Source of the DNA: Mycobacterium sp. 1081908.1
GTDB lineage: Bacteria; Actinomycetota; Actinomycetes; Mycobacteriales; Mycobacteriaceae
Direction of reading: 5' to 3'
Length of the DNA stretch: 37,381 nt
Assembly: GCF_001673535.1 (NCBI RefSeq)
Contig: NZ_LZLY01000120.1
Span: forward strand, 1-37,381
Both the position numbers and the translations under genes were made by a program. Shown here in pieces: positions 15,512-23,905 of this stretch (within the stretch, counting starts at the first letter, position 1; every line of letters starts with the position of its first letter). The notes under the pieces are model-generated. The model made no database searches and was not told the origin of the DNA. It saw nothing but the letters and a program-made list of their open reading frames with translations.

Positions 15512-16414
15512 ATGTCTATGAAACGTATCGTCAGCGCGGCGGCGGTCGCGGCGGGGCTCAGCATCTCCGCCCTGAACCCGGGGTTCGCCAGCTCCGCGCC
15601 GCTGGACCCGCCACCGTGCCCGAACTGCCACGGCGGCGGCGGTGGCGGTGGAGGCGGCGGGGCGACGCAGGCCCCGCAGAACCCGCCGCAGACGCACGCG
15701 CCGAGCACCCAGGCCACCCAGCCGCCGGCCACCCAGAGCACGCAGCCGCCGGCGACCCAGAGCACGCAGCCGCCCGCCACCCGAACCAGTGAGCCGCCGG
15801 CCACCCAAACCAGCGAGCCGCCGGCCACCCAAACCAGCGAGCCGCCGGCCACCCAAAGCACACAGCCGTCATCGGCGAGAAGCAGCGAGCCGCCGAGCTC
15901 ACAGACCACCCAGCCGGGTGGACAGACGACGTCGCCGAGCGCGCAAACCACCGCACCGGCCAGCGGGCAGACCACTACGCCGTCCGCCCAGCAGGCGCGC
16001 CCGGCGCTCAATCCGCCGAGCACCCAGCCTCCCCACCCGGCCTACGTTCCGCGCCGCGACCTGGTGACCGCGAGCGCGGAAATCGGCGGCCCCGCCGGTG
16101 ATGTCCAATTCAGCGTCGTGGGCCGCGGCGCGCCACCTCCGCCGCCGGCGCGCGGGTGGGGCTGGAACGACGGCCCGGCCCCGCACCATGCCCCGCCCGG
16201 CTGGTACGGCCCGCCGCCTCCGGGCGGATGGGACGGCCCGCCGCCTCCCGGCGGGTGGAACCGGCCCTGGGCCGGCCCGCCGCGCGATGTGGTGTACGCC
16301 CGGTCCGACTTCGGCCCGTTCGAGTACAACACCTTCACCGTCTTCCCAGTCTTCAACTGGTATTACGGCGGTTGGGGCTACTGGTTCTTCGGCGTTTGGG
16401 TCCCGCTGTACTGA
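15512..16414 (+). CDS. Secreted Pro/Thr-rich repeat protein with aromatic C-terminus
   Basis: A 300-residue exported protein. Residues 1-29 are a signal peptide (MKRIVSAAAVAAGLSISALN). A CPNC pair and ten consecutive glycines follow. Residues about 50-170 are Pro/Thr/Gln/Ser-rich and include six tandem octapeptides (ATQSTQPP or ATQTSEPP type), a likely extended or O-mannosylated stalk. Residues about 205-255 are Pro/Gly/Trp-rich (GGWDGPPPPGGWNRP). The C-terminus is strongly aromatic (FNWYYGGWGYWFFGVWVPLY). The ATG at 15512 has AAGGGGAC upstream. It starts 35 bases after the lipoprotein stop and probably shares its transcript, which ends at the terminator at 16443. I do not recognise the family. 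Confidence 0.82.
   Translation: MSMKRIVSAAAVAAGLSISALNPGFASSAPLDPPPCPNCHGGGGGGGGGGATQAPQNPPQTHAPSTQATQPPATQSTQPPATQSTQPPATRTSEPPATQTSEPPATQTSEPPATQSTQPSSARSSEPPSSQTTQPGGQTTSPSAQTTAPASGQTTTPSAQQARPALNPPSTQPPHPAYVPRRDLVTASAEIGGPAGDVQFSVVGRGAPPPPPARGWGWNDGPAPHHAPPGWYGPPPPGGWDGPPPPGGWNRPWAGPPRDVVYARSDFGPFEYNTFTVFPVFNWYYGGWGYWFFGVWVPLY
15728..15871 (+). repeat. Six tandem 24-bp coding repeats
   Basis: Six in-frame 24-bp units start at 15728, 15752, 15776, 15800, 15824 and 15848. They encode ATQSTQPP x2, ATRTSEPP, ATQTSEPP x2 and ATQSTQPS. Units 4 and 5 are identical, so copy number is likely to vary between strains. Confidence 0.9.
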
Positions 16415-16442
16415 CGCCCTCGCTGCCGCAGGGACAGATGAG

Positions 16443-16474
16443 AAGCCGCCCCGGCGCGGGCCGGGGCGGCTTTT
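16443..16474 (+). terminator. Strong intrinsic terminator
   Basis: AAGCCGCCCCGGC (16443-16455) pairs exactly with GCCGGGGCGGCTT (16460-16472) around a 4-base loop, followed by TT and C. It lies 29 bases after the stop of the repeat-rich secreted protein. It closes the lipoprotein-repeat protein unit before the next enoyl-CoA hydratase gene. Confidence 0.85.
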
Positions 16475-16516
16475 CAGCTGCTGACCTTTGCACGCGACTC
16501 GTGTAGGCGTAGAAGC

Positions 16517-17305
16517 ATGGACGCGACGGAAACACGGTTCGTCAGGCTCGCTCGCGACGGCCGCTCGGTCACCATCGAGCTGATCAACTCCAAAACGCTG
16601 AACATCGTGGGCAGCGGCGCCATCGAGGAACTGACACGGGCGTTCGGCACCGTCAGCCAGGACCGCGACGCGCGGGTCGTCGTATTGCGCGGAGCCGGTG
16701 AGAAGGCGTTCATCGGGGGCGCCGACATCAACGAGATGGTCACCCTCGACCGGTCCAGCGCGGAAGTGTTCATCCGGCGACTCGCGGGGCTGTGCGAGGC
16801 GATCCGCGACTGCCCCGTCCCCGTCATCGCCCGGCTCGCGGGCTGGTGCCTCGGCGGCGGCCTGGAGGTCGCGGCGTCGTGCGATCTGCGGATCGCCGAA
16901 TCGGGTGCCAAATTCGGGATGCCGGAGGTGGCGGTCGGCATCCCGTCGGTCATCCACGCGGCGTTGATCCCACGGCTGATCGGGGCCTCGCACGCGGCCT
17001 GGCTCCTGCTTACCGGTGAAACGATCGACGCCGACACGGCCGCCGACTGGGGCCTGGTGCACGAGGTCGTCGCGGCCGACGCCCTTGACGCCCGCATCGC
17101 CGAGCTCAGCGCCAGGCTCAGCGGGTTCGGCGTTCAGGCGGTCCGGCAACAAAAGCGCCTCCTCAACAGCTGGTTCGACACGAGCGTTCACGGGGCCATC
17201 GAGGACAGCATCGAGCAGTTCGGTCTGGCGTTCCTGACCGGCGAGCCGCAACAGCACATGCACGCGTTCCTCGCGCGCAAGCAACGCGAGCCCATTAGTG
17301 ACTAA
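16517..17305 (+). CDS. Enoyl-CoA hydratase/isomerase family protein
   Basis: A 262-residue crotonase-fold enzyme with classical landmarks: VTIELINSKTLN, first oxyanion segment AFIGGADINEM, second AGWCLGGGLEVAASCDLRIA, and the acid/base region FGMPEVAVGIPSVIHAALIPRLIG. Length and motifs are those of standard enoyl-CoA hydratases, unlike the enlarged homologue at 6224. The start ATG at 16517 lies just after the terminator, so the gene must have its own promoter in the 40-base gap. The exact acyl-CoA substrate is not evident. Confidence 0.9.
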   Translation: MDATETRFVRLARDGRSVTIELINSKTLNIVGSGAIEELTRAFGTVSQDRDARVVVLRGAGEKAFIGGADINEMVTLDRSSAEVFIRRLAGLCEAIRDCPVPVIARLAGWCLGGGLEVAASCDLRIAESGAKFGMPEVAVGIPSVIHAALIPRLIGASHAAWLLLTGETIDADTAADWGLVHEVVAADALDARIAELSARLSGFGVQAVRQQKRLLNSWFDTSVHGAIEDSIEQFGLAFLTGEPQQHMHAFLARKQREPISD

Positions 17306-17312
17306 CCCTTAC

Positions 17313-17373
17313 CGCGAGAGTGCTGCTGGCGACGGGTCCACTCGGGAAATGCGTAGCTAGTTGCACTTTCGCG
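17313..17373. repeat. Long-loop inverted repeat after the enoyl-CoA hydratase
   Basis: CGCGAGAGTGC (17313-17323) pairs with GCACTTTCGCG (17363-17373) with one G-T pair, around a 39-base loop. It has no T tract. Its geometry resembles the 13-bp stem, 37-base loop element at 1845, so both may be dispersed intergenic elements. Confidence 0.55.
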
Positions 17374-17460
17374 TGACGGTGTTTGGTCGAAACCGGCCAC
17401 ATTTCCCGCATCGCGCTCCATGATGGCTAGTACTCATCACCAAACCGGGGGGTTAGGCGA

Positions 17461-18777
17461 ATGCCATCTGTGCTCGTTGTGCCGGAAATCTTGGAGACGG
17501 CCGCGGCCGATGCGGCGCGCATCGGTTCGGCCGTGACCGCCGGCAATCTGGCCGCGGCTATTCCGACGACGGAGGTCGCGGCGGCGGGAAACGACGAGGT
17601 GTCGGCGGCCATCGCGGCGCTGTTCGGCGCGCAAGCGCAGGAGTATCAGGCCGCGGCGGCGCGGGCGACGACGTACTACGAGCAGTTCGTGCGCACCTTG
17701 AGCGCGGCCGCGTCGTCGTATGCGGCCACCGAGGCGGCCAGCGCCGCCGGCCTTTCCGGTGAGCTGCAGACGTTCCTTAACGCTCCGATCAACACGATCG
17801 GCGGCATCTGGGCCAACAGCTCGCTCGGCAGCGCGATCGATCAGGCGCTGTTCGGCACCGGCGGCGGCCAGCAGTCGATCGTCATCGACTTCGTGCGGCA
17901 TGGGCAGTCAGTTGGCAACGCGGCCAACCTGATCGACACGGCCGTGCCGGGGCTGCCCCTTACGCCGCTGGGCGTGCAACAGGCGACCGCCATCGGCACC
18001 GCGCTCGGGGGGCAAGGCAACTTCGCGGGGGTTTTCCAGTCGCAGCTGACCAGGGTGCAGCAGACCGCCTTCTACGCAGGCATGACCAACGCGGCGACGT
18101 TGCCCGCGCTCAACGAGATCAGCGCCGGCGTCTTCGACGGCGCACCGGACATCAGCCCCCAGGGCCTTATGTATCTGGTCGCCCCGCTGGCGTGGACGCT
18201 CGGTTTCCCCATCGTGCCGATGCTCGCCCCCGGCTCGGCCCACATCAACGGGGTCGTTTTCGACCAGGGCTTCACCAACGCGATGCAGACCATGTATGGC
18301 ACCGCGATGACCAACCCCGTCGTGAACCCCGCGAACGGCCAGATCACCGACGTCGCGTTCTCGAGCGAGTTCGCGATCGAGGTCGGCACGCTGATGAACG
18401 TCAACAATCCGAATCCCTTGCTGATGCTCACCCACCCGCTGCCCAACACCGGCGTCGTCGTGGTGCAGGGCAGCCCGCAGGGCGGCTGGACGATGACCAG
18501 TTGGGACGGCATACCCGTTGGGCCCCCGACCTTGCCGACCAAGTTGTTCGTGGATATGCGCGACCTGATCACGGCGCCGCAATTCGCGGCCTGGAACAGT
18601 TTGGCTTCCTTTGGCACCGGCGATCCGGCCACGATCGTGAACGCGGTGCAAAACGGGGTCGACGAGGTCGCCGCGGCGGCGGTCCACTTTCCGGTCGCTG
18701 TGACGCGCGACTTGATCCACGCCGTCACCAACACCAGTGTCAGCGGGCTGACGGCCGAGCTGAGCGGCTTGCTCTAG
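17461..18777 (+). CDS. PE protein fused to histidine phosphatase (phosphoglycerate-mutase-like)
   Basis: A 438-residue two-domain protein. Residues 1-95 are a PE domain (PE at 8-9, secretion motif Y87-A-A-T-E91). Residues about 138-345 are a histidine phosphatase domain: the RHG motif at 146-148 with His147 as the phospho-acceptor, LTPLGVQQA (167-175), the second Arg in SQLTR (198), Glu219, and the second His in LMLTHPLPNTG (325). All core residues are present, so it is probably an active surface-exported phosphatase. M. tuberculosis PE_PGRS11 (Rv0754) carries a similar domain after a PGRS region; here no PGRS is present. The residue 345-438 tail is unassigned. GGGGGG precedes the ATG. It overlaps the convergent cupin gene by 4 bases. 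Confidence 0.9.
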   Translation: MPSVLVVPEILETAAADAARIGSAVTAGNLAAAIPTTEVAAAGNDEVSAAIAALFGAQAQEYQAAAARATTYYEQFVRTLSAAASSYAATEAASAAGLSGELQTFLNAPINTIGGIWANSSLGSAIDQALFGTGGGQQSIVIDFVRHGQSVGNAANLIDTAVPGLPLTPLGVQQATAIGTALGGQGNFAGVFQSQLTRVQQTAFYAGMTNAATLPALNEISAGVFDGAPDISPQGLMYLVAPLAWTLGFPIVPMLAPGSAHINGVVFDQGFTNAMQTMYGTAMTNPVVNPANGQITDVAFSSEFAIEVGTLMNVNNPNPLLMLTHPLPNTGVVVVQGSPQGGWTMTSWDGIPVGPPTLPTKLFVDMRDLITAPQFAAWNSLASFGTGDPATIVNAVQNGVDEVAAAAVHFPVAVTRDLIHAVTNTSVSGLTAELSGLL

Positions 18778-19238
18778 TTTGGGCCGAGCGAGTACAGCGC
18801 CGGCAGGTTGACGACGACCGCCTCTTGGGTGGTGCGTGCGATGACGACCTCGGCTGGGGCGGTCGGGTCTGGATTTTCCTCCCGGTGCGGCACGTACGGC
18901 GGGACGAAGATGTAGTCGCCAGGTCCGGCGGCGATGCGCACCTCCCTGACGCCATCGTGGAACACGAACTCGGGGTTGCCTTTTCGAACGTAGATCGCGG
19001 TCTCGCAGTCGCCGTGGTGATGATTCCCCGAGATGGTTGCGGGTTCGACATGAGCCTCGCCCATCCAAAGCGTCTGCGCACCGACCGATTTACCGCAGAT
19101 GGCGGCGAGCCGCCGCAATCCTTCGGTTTGTGCGGTGGCCGAATCGAGGTCGGCGGATTTGATGTGGTGCACACGGGCCCGCGCAGCCTCAAGTTCGATC
19201 GTCTCGAAGTCGGGATGGAATCCGTCGGCGGTGCTCAT
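18774..19238 (-). CDS. Cupin-domain protein
   Basis: A 154-residue single-domain cupin with both metal-binding motifs: GNHHHGDCETAIYVRKG (motif 1; two His plus Glu) and PGDYIFVPPYVPHREEN (motif 2; last His). It should bind a divalent metal and could be a small isomerase, dioxygenase or sensor. I chose the ATG at 19238 because GAAGGG lies 7 bases upstream; the longer frame begins inside the promoter region. It diverges from the sulfatase across an AT-rich region that holds the ATATACGAT operator copy, so it may share that control. The substrate is unknown. Confidence 0.85.
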   Translation of the reverse strand: MSTADGFHPDFETIELEAARARVHHIKSADLDSATAQTEGLRRLAAICGKSVGAQTLWMGEAHVEPATISGNHHHGDCETAIYVRKGNPEFVFHDGVREVRIAAGPGDYIFVPPYVPHREENPDPTAPAEVVIARTTQEAVVVNLPALYSLGPN

Positions 19239-19275
19239 CGGGCATCCCTTCGTCGGGCGGCAAAGCATCACTTGC

Positions 19276-19322
19276 ATATACTATTGACAAGATACTATAC
19301 AATTAGTCACAACATATACGAT
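19276..19322. promoter_or_regulatory. Operator cluster A: ATATACTAT ... ATATACGAT
   Basis: An AT-rich divergent promoter region between the cupin and atsD. It contains ATATACTAT (19276), AGATACTAT (19290) and the exact 9-mer ATATACGAT (19314-19322). The last copy lies 37 bases before the atsD ATG. The same 9-mer is found at 23151, 29271 and 31322. Likely bound by the GntR/FCD regulator encoded at 23217. Confidence 0.6.
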
Positions 19323-19358
19323 CTGTGGTGATTCCGCCCGACACGGGCGGGGGATGAG

Positions 19359-21731
19359 ATGGGGCTGACGATGGCGACTGGTTCGACGGAATTCAACGGC
19401 AGGATCGAGCTGGATATCCGCGATTCGGAGCCGGATTGGGGTCCGTACGCGGCGCCGACGGCGCCGGAGAACTCGCCGAACATCCTTTATCTGGTGTGGG
19501 ATGACACCGGGATCGCGACGTGGGACTGCTTCGGCGGGCTGGTCGAGATGCCGGCGATGTCGCGTATCGCCGAGCGCGGGGTGCGGTTGTCGCAGTTTCA
19601 CACCACTGCACTGTGTTCGCCGACGCGGGCGTCGCTGTTGACCGGGCGCAACGCGACCACGGTGGGGATGGCGACCATTGAGGAGTTCACCGACGGGTTT
19701 CCCAACTGCAACGGACGGATACCCGCGGACACCGCCTTGCTGTCCGAGGTGCTCGCCGAGCGGGGCTACAACACCTACTGCGTGGGCAAGTGGCACCTGA
19801 CGCCGCTCGAAGAGGCGAATATGGCTGCCACGCGGCGGCATTGGCCGACCTCGCGCGGGTTCGAACGCTTCTACGGGTTCATGGGCGGGGAGACCGACCA
19901 GTGGCATCCGGATCTGGTGTACGACAACCACCCGGTCGAGCCGCCGGGCACCCCGGAGGACGGGTATCACCTGTCGAAGGACCTCGCGGACAAGACCATC
20001 GAGTTCATCCGCGATGCCAAGGTGATCGCGCCGGACAAGCCGTGGTTCAGCTACGTGTGCCCCGGCGCAGCGCACTCGCCGCACCATGTCTTCAAAGAAT
20101 GGGCGGATAAGTACGCGGGCAAGTTCGACATGGGTTATGAGCGCTACCGCGAGATCGTGCTGGAAAACCAGAAGGCGATGGGGATCGTGCCGGCCGATAC
20201 CGACTTGTCGCCAATGAACCCGTATCTCGACGTGCAGGGGCCCCACGGCGAATCCTGGCCGCTGCAGGACACGGTGCGGCCGTGGGACTCGCTCAATGAC
20301 GAAGAGAAGAAGCTGTTTAGCCGGATGGCCGAGGTGTTCGCCGGGTTCATCAGTTATACCGACGCCCAGATCGGCCGGATCCTGGACTATTTGGAGGAGT
20401 CCGGGCAGCTGGACAACACGATCATCGTGGTGATTTCCGATAACGGGGCCAGCGGTGAGGGCGGGCCGAACGGGTCGGTGAACGAGGGCAAGTTCTTCAA
20501 CGGCTATATCGACACGGTCGAGGAGAGCATGAAGCTCTTCGAGCACCTGGGTGGGCCGGAGACCTTCAACCACTATCCGATCGGGTGGGCGATGGCGTTC
20601 AACACGCCGTACAAGTTGTTCAAGCGCTACGCCTCGCACGAGGGCGGCATCGCCGATCCGGCGATCATTTCCTGGCCCGCCGGTATTGCCGCGCGCGGTG
20701 AGGTGCGCGACAACTACGTCAATGTCTGCGACATCACTCCGACCGTCTACGACCTGCTGGGTATGACCGCGCCGCAGACGGTCAAGGGTATTGCGCAGAA
20801 ACCCCTGGACGGGGTGAGTTTCAAAGCGGCCCTGGCGGATCCGGGTGCGGACACCGGCAAGCGGACCCAGTTCTACATGATGCTTGGCACCCGCGGGATC
20901 TGGCATCAGGGTTGGTTCGCCAACGCCGTCCACGCCGCCTCGCCCTCCGGGTGGTCGCAGTTCGACGCCGATCGCTGGGAGTTGTTCCACATCGAGGCCG
21001 ACCGCAGCCAGTGCCACGACCTGGCCGCCGAGCAACCCGAGAAGCTCGAAGAGCTCAAGGCGCTGTGGTTTTCCGAGGCGGCCAAGTACAACGGGCTACC
21101 CCTGGCCGACCTGAATGTCATCGAGACGGGCGACCAATGGCGGCCCTGCCTGGCAGGCGAGCGCTCCAGTTACGTCTACTATCCCGACTGCGCCGGCGTC
21201 GGCATAGGCGCGGCTCCCGAGCTCCGCGGGCGCTCGTTCGCCGTGCTGGCCGACGTGACGGTGGACACCACCGGCGCCGAGGGCGTGCTGTTCAAGCAGG
21301 GCGGCGCGCACGGCGGGCATGTGCTGTTCGTCCAGGACGGCAGGTTGCACTACGTCTACAACTTCCTCGGCGAGCGCCAACACTTAGTCTCGTCGTCGAC
21401 GGCGGTGCCGCTGGGGCGGCACGTCTTTGGCGTTCGCTATACGCGGTCTAGCACCGTGCCGAACAGCCACACCCCGCTCGGTGAACTGACGCTGTTCGTC
21501 GACGACGAGGTGGTCGGCACGCTGACGGAGGTAAGCACTCATCCCGGGACGTTCGGACTGGCCGGGGCCGCCATCACGATCGGACGCAACGGCGGTTCGG
21601 CGGTGTCGAGTCGCTACAAGGCACCGTTCGCGTTCACCGGCGGCACCATCGCCGAGGTCACCCTCGACCTGTCGGGACGCCCGTACGAGGACGTGGAAAG
21701 GGAACTGGCGCTCGCCTTTTCGCGTGACTGA
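19359..21731 (+). CDS. atsD: Arylsulfatase AtsD
   Basis: A 790-residue type I sulfatase that hydrolyses sulfate esters. The formylglycine motif is C86-S-P-T-R90, followed by ASLLTGR. Metal-binding Asp48/Asp49 lie in LVWDDTG, and a second metal site in VISDNGASGEGG. It matches from memory the long AtsD (Rv0663c, about 787 residues) along most of its length, including the C-terminal beta domain after residue 600. No signal peptide is seen, so it is probably cytoplasmic and needs the formylglycine-generating enzyme. The ATG at 19359 follows GGGGGATGAG; an ATG at 19371 is the alternative. It leads the plus-strand catabolic set and lies beside operator cluster A. The natural sulfate ester is not known. 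Confidence 0.93.
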   Translation: MGLTMATGSTEFNGRIELDIRDSEPDWGPYAAPTAPENSPNILYLVWDDTGIATWDCFGGLVEMPAMSRIAERGVRLSQFHTTALCSPTRASLLTGRNATTVGMATIEEFTDGFPNCNGRIPADTALLSEVLAERGYNTYCVGKWHLTPLEEANMAATRRHWPTSRGFERFYGFMGGETDQWHPDLVYDNHPVEPPGTPEDGYHLSKDLADKTIEFIRDAKVIAPDKPWFSYVCPGAAHSPHHVFKEWADKYAGKFDMGYERYREIVLENQKAMGIVPADTDLSPMNPYLDVQGPHGESWPLQDTVRPWDSLNDEEKKLFSRMAEVFAGFISYTDAQIGRILDYLEESGQLDNTIIVVISDNGASGEGGPNGSVNEGKFFNGYIDTVEESMKLFEHLGGPETFNHYPIGWAMAFNTPYKLFKRYASHEGGIADPAIISWPAGIAARGEVRDNYVNVCDITPTVYDLLGMTAPQTVKGIAQKPLDGVSFKAALADPGADTGKRTQFYMMLGTRGIWHQGWFANAVHAASPSGWSQFDADRWELFHIEADRSQCHDLAAEQPEKLEELKALWFSEAAKYNGLPLADLNVIETGDQWRPCLAGERSSYVYYPDCAGVGIGAAPELRGRSFAVLADVTVDTTGAEGVLFKQGGAHGGHVLFVQDGRLHYVYNFLGERQHLVSSSTAVPLGRHVFGVRYTRSSTVPNSHTPLGELTLFVDDEVVGTLTEVSTHPGTFGLAGAAITIGRNGGSAVSSRYKAPFAFTGGTIAEVTLDLSGRPYEDVERELALAFSRD

Positions 21732-21741
21732 GGAAGGAAAG

Positions 21742-23124
21742 ATGAAGACCACGATCCCGGGTCCGGTCGCCGGAACCCGGATGACCGGAGCGTATCTCGC
21801 CGAAATCGCGCGCTTCGCGTACTTCTGGGCGTGGCCGATGGTCAACATGCACAACCGGCTCATGAGCGCCGAGCGAATCCCCGGCCCGGGGTTGGCGGGC
21901 GGCTACCTGCCCGTCACCCCGCCGAATCGGCTGTGCATGCTGCGGGATTACATCGACCCCTTCGAGCGCGCGATCGCCTGCCCCAACCAGGATGTCGTCT
22001 ACGGTCAGGGACTGCTGGACCTGAATAAGCAACCCGTCGTCATCCAGGTCCCCGACTTCGGCGACCGGTTCTGGGTCTACCAAGTCGTCGACCAACGCAC
22101 CGACAGCTTCGCCGAACTCGGGGCCATGTATGCAAGCGCCCCGGGCTTTTACCTCTTCGCCCACGCGGATTGGGCCGGACAGATCCCCGACGGCATCACA
22201 GCGGTATTCCGATGCCCCACCCGCATCGGTGCGATGCTGCCCCGGCTGTTCATGGACGACACCGCCGCGGACCGCGCGGCGATCCAGCCGATCGTCAGTC
22301 GGATCAACGCCTACCCGCTGTCCGAATTCGACGGGCGGGTCAAGACGGTCGACTGGGCCAAAATTCCTCAATACCCGGGCGATGACCGCGACACCGGCGA
22401 CGCCGAAGTCGGATGGGTCGACCCGGAGACGTTCTTCGCCCAGCTGCCGTCGGTTCTCGACGAGGTGCCGCCCCTACCGGGCGAGGAAAGCATCTACGGG
22501 CAGATACGTGCCATCCTGGCGGCCGCGCAGTCGGACGCTGGCATCGCGGCCACTCTGACAGCCGCCGCACGGCAGAGCGACAAGGAAATTGTCCGGCCGC
22601 TCTTTGAGTTCCGCAATTTCGGTCTGCCGCTTGCCCACAACTGGACGCACATCCAGAACGGCGCGCAGTTCGGGACCGATTACTTCACCCGCACGGCCGT
22701 CGCAAAGTCGAACATCTTCGTCAACCGGCGAAACGAGACCGCGTATTTCTACCAGGACCTCGACTCCGGTGGCGGGCGGCTCCACGGCTCGAACCGCTAC
22801 GCGATCACGTTTCCCAAAGGCGGGCTACCGCCCGCGCGCGGATTTTGGTCCCTGACGGTCTACAACGAGCATCACTTCTTCCACGCCAACGACCTGGAAC
22901 GGTACTCGCTCGGCACGAAAAGTAAGGAACTGCAATACAATAACGACGGTTCCTTAACGTTGCACGTCGGTGCGCAACCGCCCGGCCGAGACCTGATGGC
23001 GAACTGGTTGCCCGCGCCGAACGGGGACTTCTCGCTCTTCATGCGCGCGTACTGGCCGGAAACCGGCATTCTGGACGAAAGTTGGACGCCGCCACCCGTG
23101 GAAGGCCTGGGCGCGATGGATTGA
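21742..23124 (+). CDS. DUF1254/DUF1214-domain protein
   Basis: A 460-residue protein with an N-terminal DUF1254 domain (YLAEIARFAYFWAWPMVNMHNR, then NQDVVYGQGLLDLNKQPVVI) and a C-terminal DUF1214 domain (YAITFPKGGLPPARGFWSLT, then NGDFSLFMRAYWPE). Proteins with this pair are widespread in actinobacteria and proteobacteria with no settled biochemical function. No signal peptide is evident. I chose the ATG at 21742 because AGGAAGGAA lies just upstream; the GTG at 21724 would overlap the sulfatase stop. It sits 10 bases after atsD and should be co-transcribed with it, suggesting a role in handling the desulfated product. Confidence 0.88.
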   Translation: MKTTIPGPVAGTRMTGAYLAEIARFAYFWAWPMVNMHNRLMSAERIPGPGLAGGYLPVTPPNRLCMLRDYIDPFERAIACPNQDVVYGQGLLDLNKQPVVIQVPDFGDRFWVYQVVDQRTDSFAELGAMYASAPGFYLFAHADWAGQIPDGITAVFRCPTRIGAMLPRLFMDDTAADRAAIQPIVSRINAYPLSEFDGRVKTVDWAKIPQYPGDDRDTGDAEVGWVDPETFFAQLPSVLDEVPPLPGEESIYGQIRAILAAAQSDAGIAATLTAAARQSDKEIVRPLFEFRNFGLPLAHNWTHIQNGAQFGTDYFTRTAVAKSNIFVNRRNETAYFYQDLDSGGGRLHGSNRYAITFPKGGLPPARGFWSLTVYNEHHFFHANDLERYSLGTKSKELQYNNDGSLTLHVGAQPPGRDLMANWLPAPNGDFSLFMRAYWPETGILDESWTPPPVEGLGAMD

Positions 23125-23150
23125 CGCGCCCGCTGCCAGGCCGCTTCGAA

Positions 23151-23159
23151 ATCGTATAT
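23151..23159. promoter_or_regulatory. Operator B: ATCGTATAT upstream of GntR gene
   Basis: An exact copy of the shared 9-mer, continuing into ATCATCG, 58 bases before the GntR/FCD start. It suggests autoregulation and a separate promoter for the regulator and the downstream PLP enzyme. Confidence 0.6.
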
Positions 23160-23216
23160 CATCGTGGTGAACGTACATCTTCGGTGAACAAGGCGATACG
23201 AGGAGTGGAACCGCCT

Positions 23217-23897
23217 ATGCCTGGTGTATCCGGCGCCACCACAACCCGTCAGACGGGGGTAGACCTCGCGCGCGACACAGTGCGCGGCATGATCCTACGC
23301 GGTGAGGTCGACCCAGGGAGTCGCCTGACCCTCACCGAAGTTGCCGAACGGATCGGCACGAGCGTGACGCCGGTGCGCGAGGCGCTGCGAGACCTGGCGG
23401 CGATCGGCTTGATCGACATCGACGCGCACAAGGGTGCGCGGGTGCACACCCACACCGCCGCGGAGTTGAGTGAGATCTACGAGTTGCGACAGATCCTCGA
23501 AGCCCGCGGGATGGGCGAGGTGGCCGCGTTGCCGGAGGAAGACCGCGTCGTGGCCTGCACGCTGGCGGCCAAGCTGGCCACCCAGATGGAGAAAGAACCG
23601 GACGTCGCCGGATGGGCCACCCTGAACCGCGATTTTCACGCCCGCCTCGCCGAGCCGCTGCGCGGGCCCTGGCCCCTGCTATTCGACTTGGTGGAGTCGC
23701 TGCGGAACAGGTCCATGCTGCCGGTCGCGACGGCGCTGCGCTTTGATCCGGCGCTGATGCGCAAAGCAAACTGCGATCACCGCGACATGGTCGCCGCAAT
23801 CCGCGACGGCGACGCCAAGCGGGCCGAGCGGGTCACCGCCGAGCACCTGGGCCGGACCATCGCGGTCTTGCTGAAGGCCTTCCCTCAAGCCGACTGA
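23217..23897 (+). CDS. GntR-family regulator with FCD domain
   Basis: A 226-residue transcription factor. Residues about 15-80 are the GntR winged helix (VRGMILRGEVDPGSRLTLTE, the recognition helix in TSVTPVREALRDLA, the wing AHKGARVHTHT). Residues about 85-215 are an FCD effector domain with metal ligands Asp139, His141, His188 and His210. FCD regulators usually sense organic acids. The ATG at 23217 has AGGAG upstream; an in-frame GTG at 23205 is possible. It follows the DUF1254 gene by about 90 bases and precedes the PLP enzyme by 8. Inference: it binds the ATCGTATAT sites here and represses the whole island until its ligand appears. Confidence 0.92.
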   Translation: MPGVSGATTTRQTGVDLARDTVRGMILRGEVDPGSRLTLTEVAERIGTSVTPVREALRDLAAIGLIDIDAHKGARVHTHTAAELSEIYELRQILEARGMGEVAALPEEDRVVACTLAAKLATQMEKEPDVAGWATLNRDFHARLAEPLRGPWPLLFDLVESLRNRSMLPVATALRFDPALMRKANCDHRDMVAAIRDGDAKRAERVTAEHLGRTIAVLLKAFPQAD

Positions 23898-23905
23898 TCG
23901 GGCCG

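Noticed and set aside
15728..15871. Regular direct repeats that could be mistaken for a CRISPR array
   Set aside because: Units are 24 bp, in frame, without spacers, and encode tandem octapeptides inside a secreted protein.
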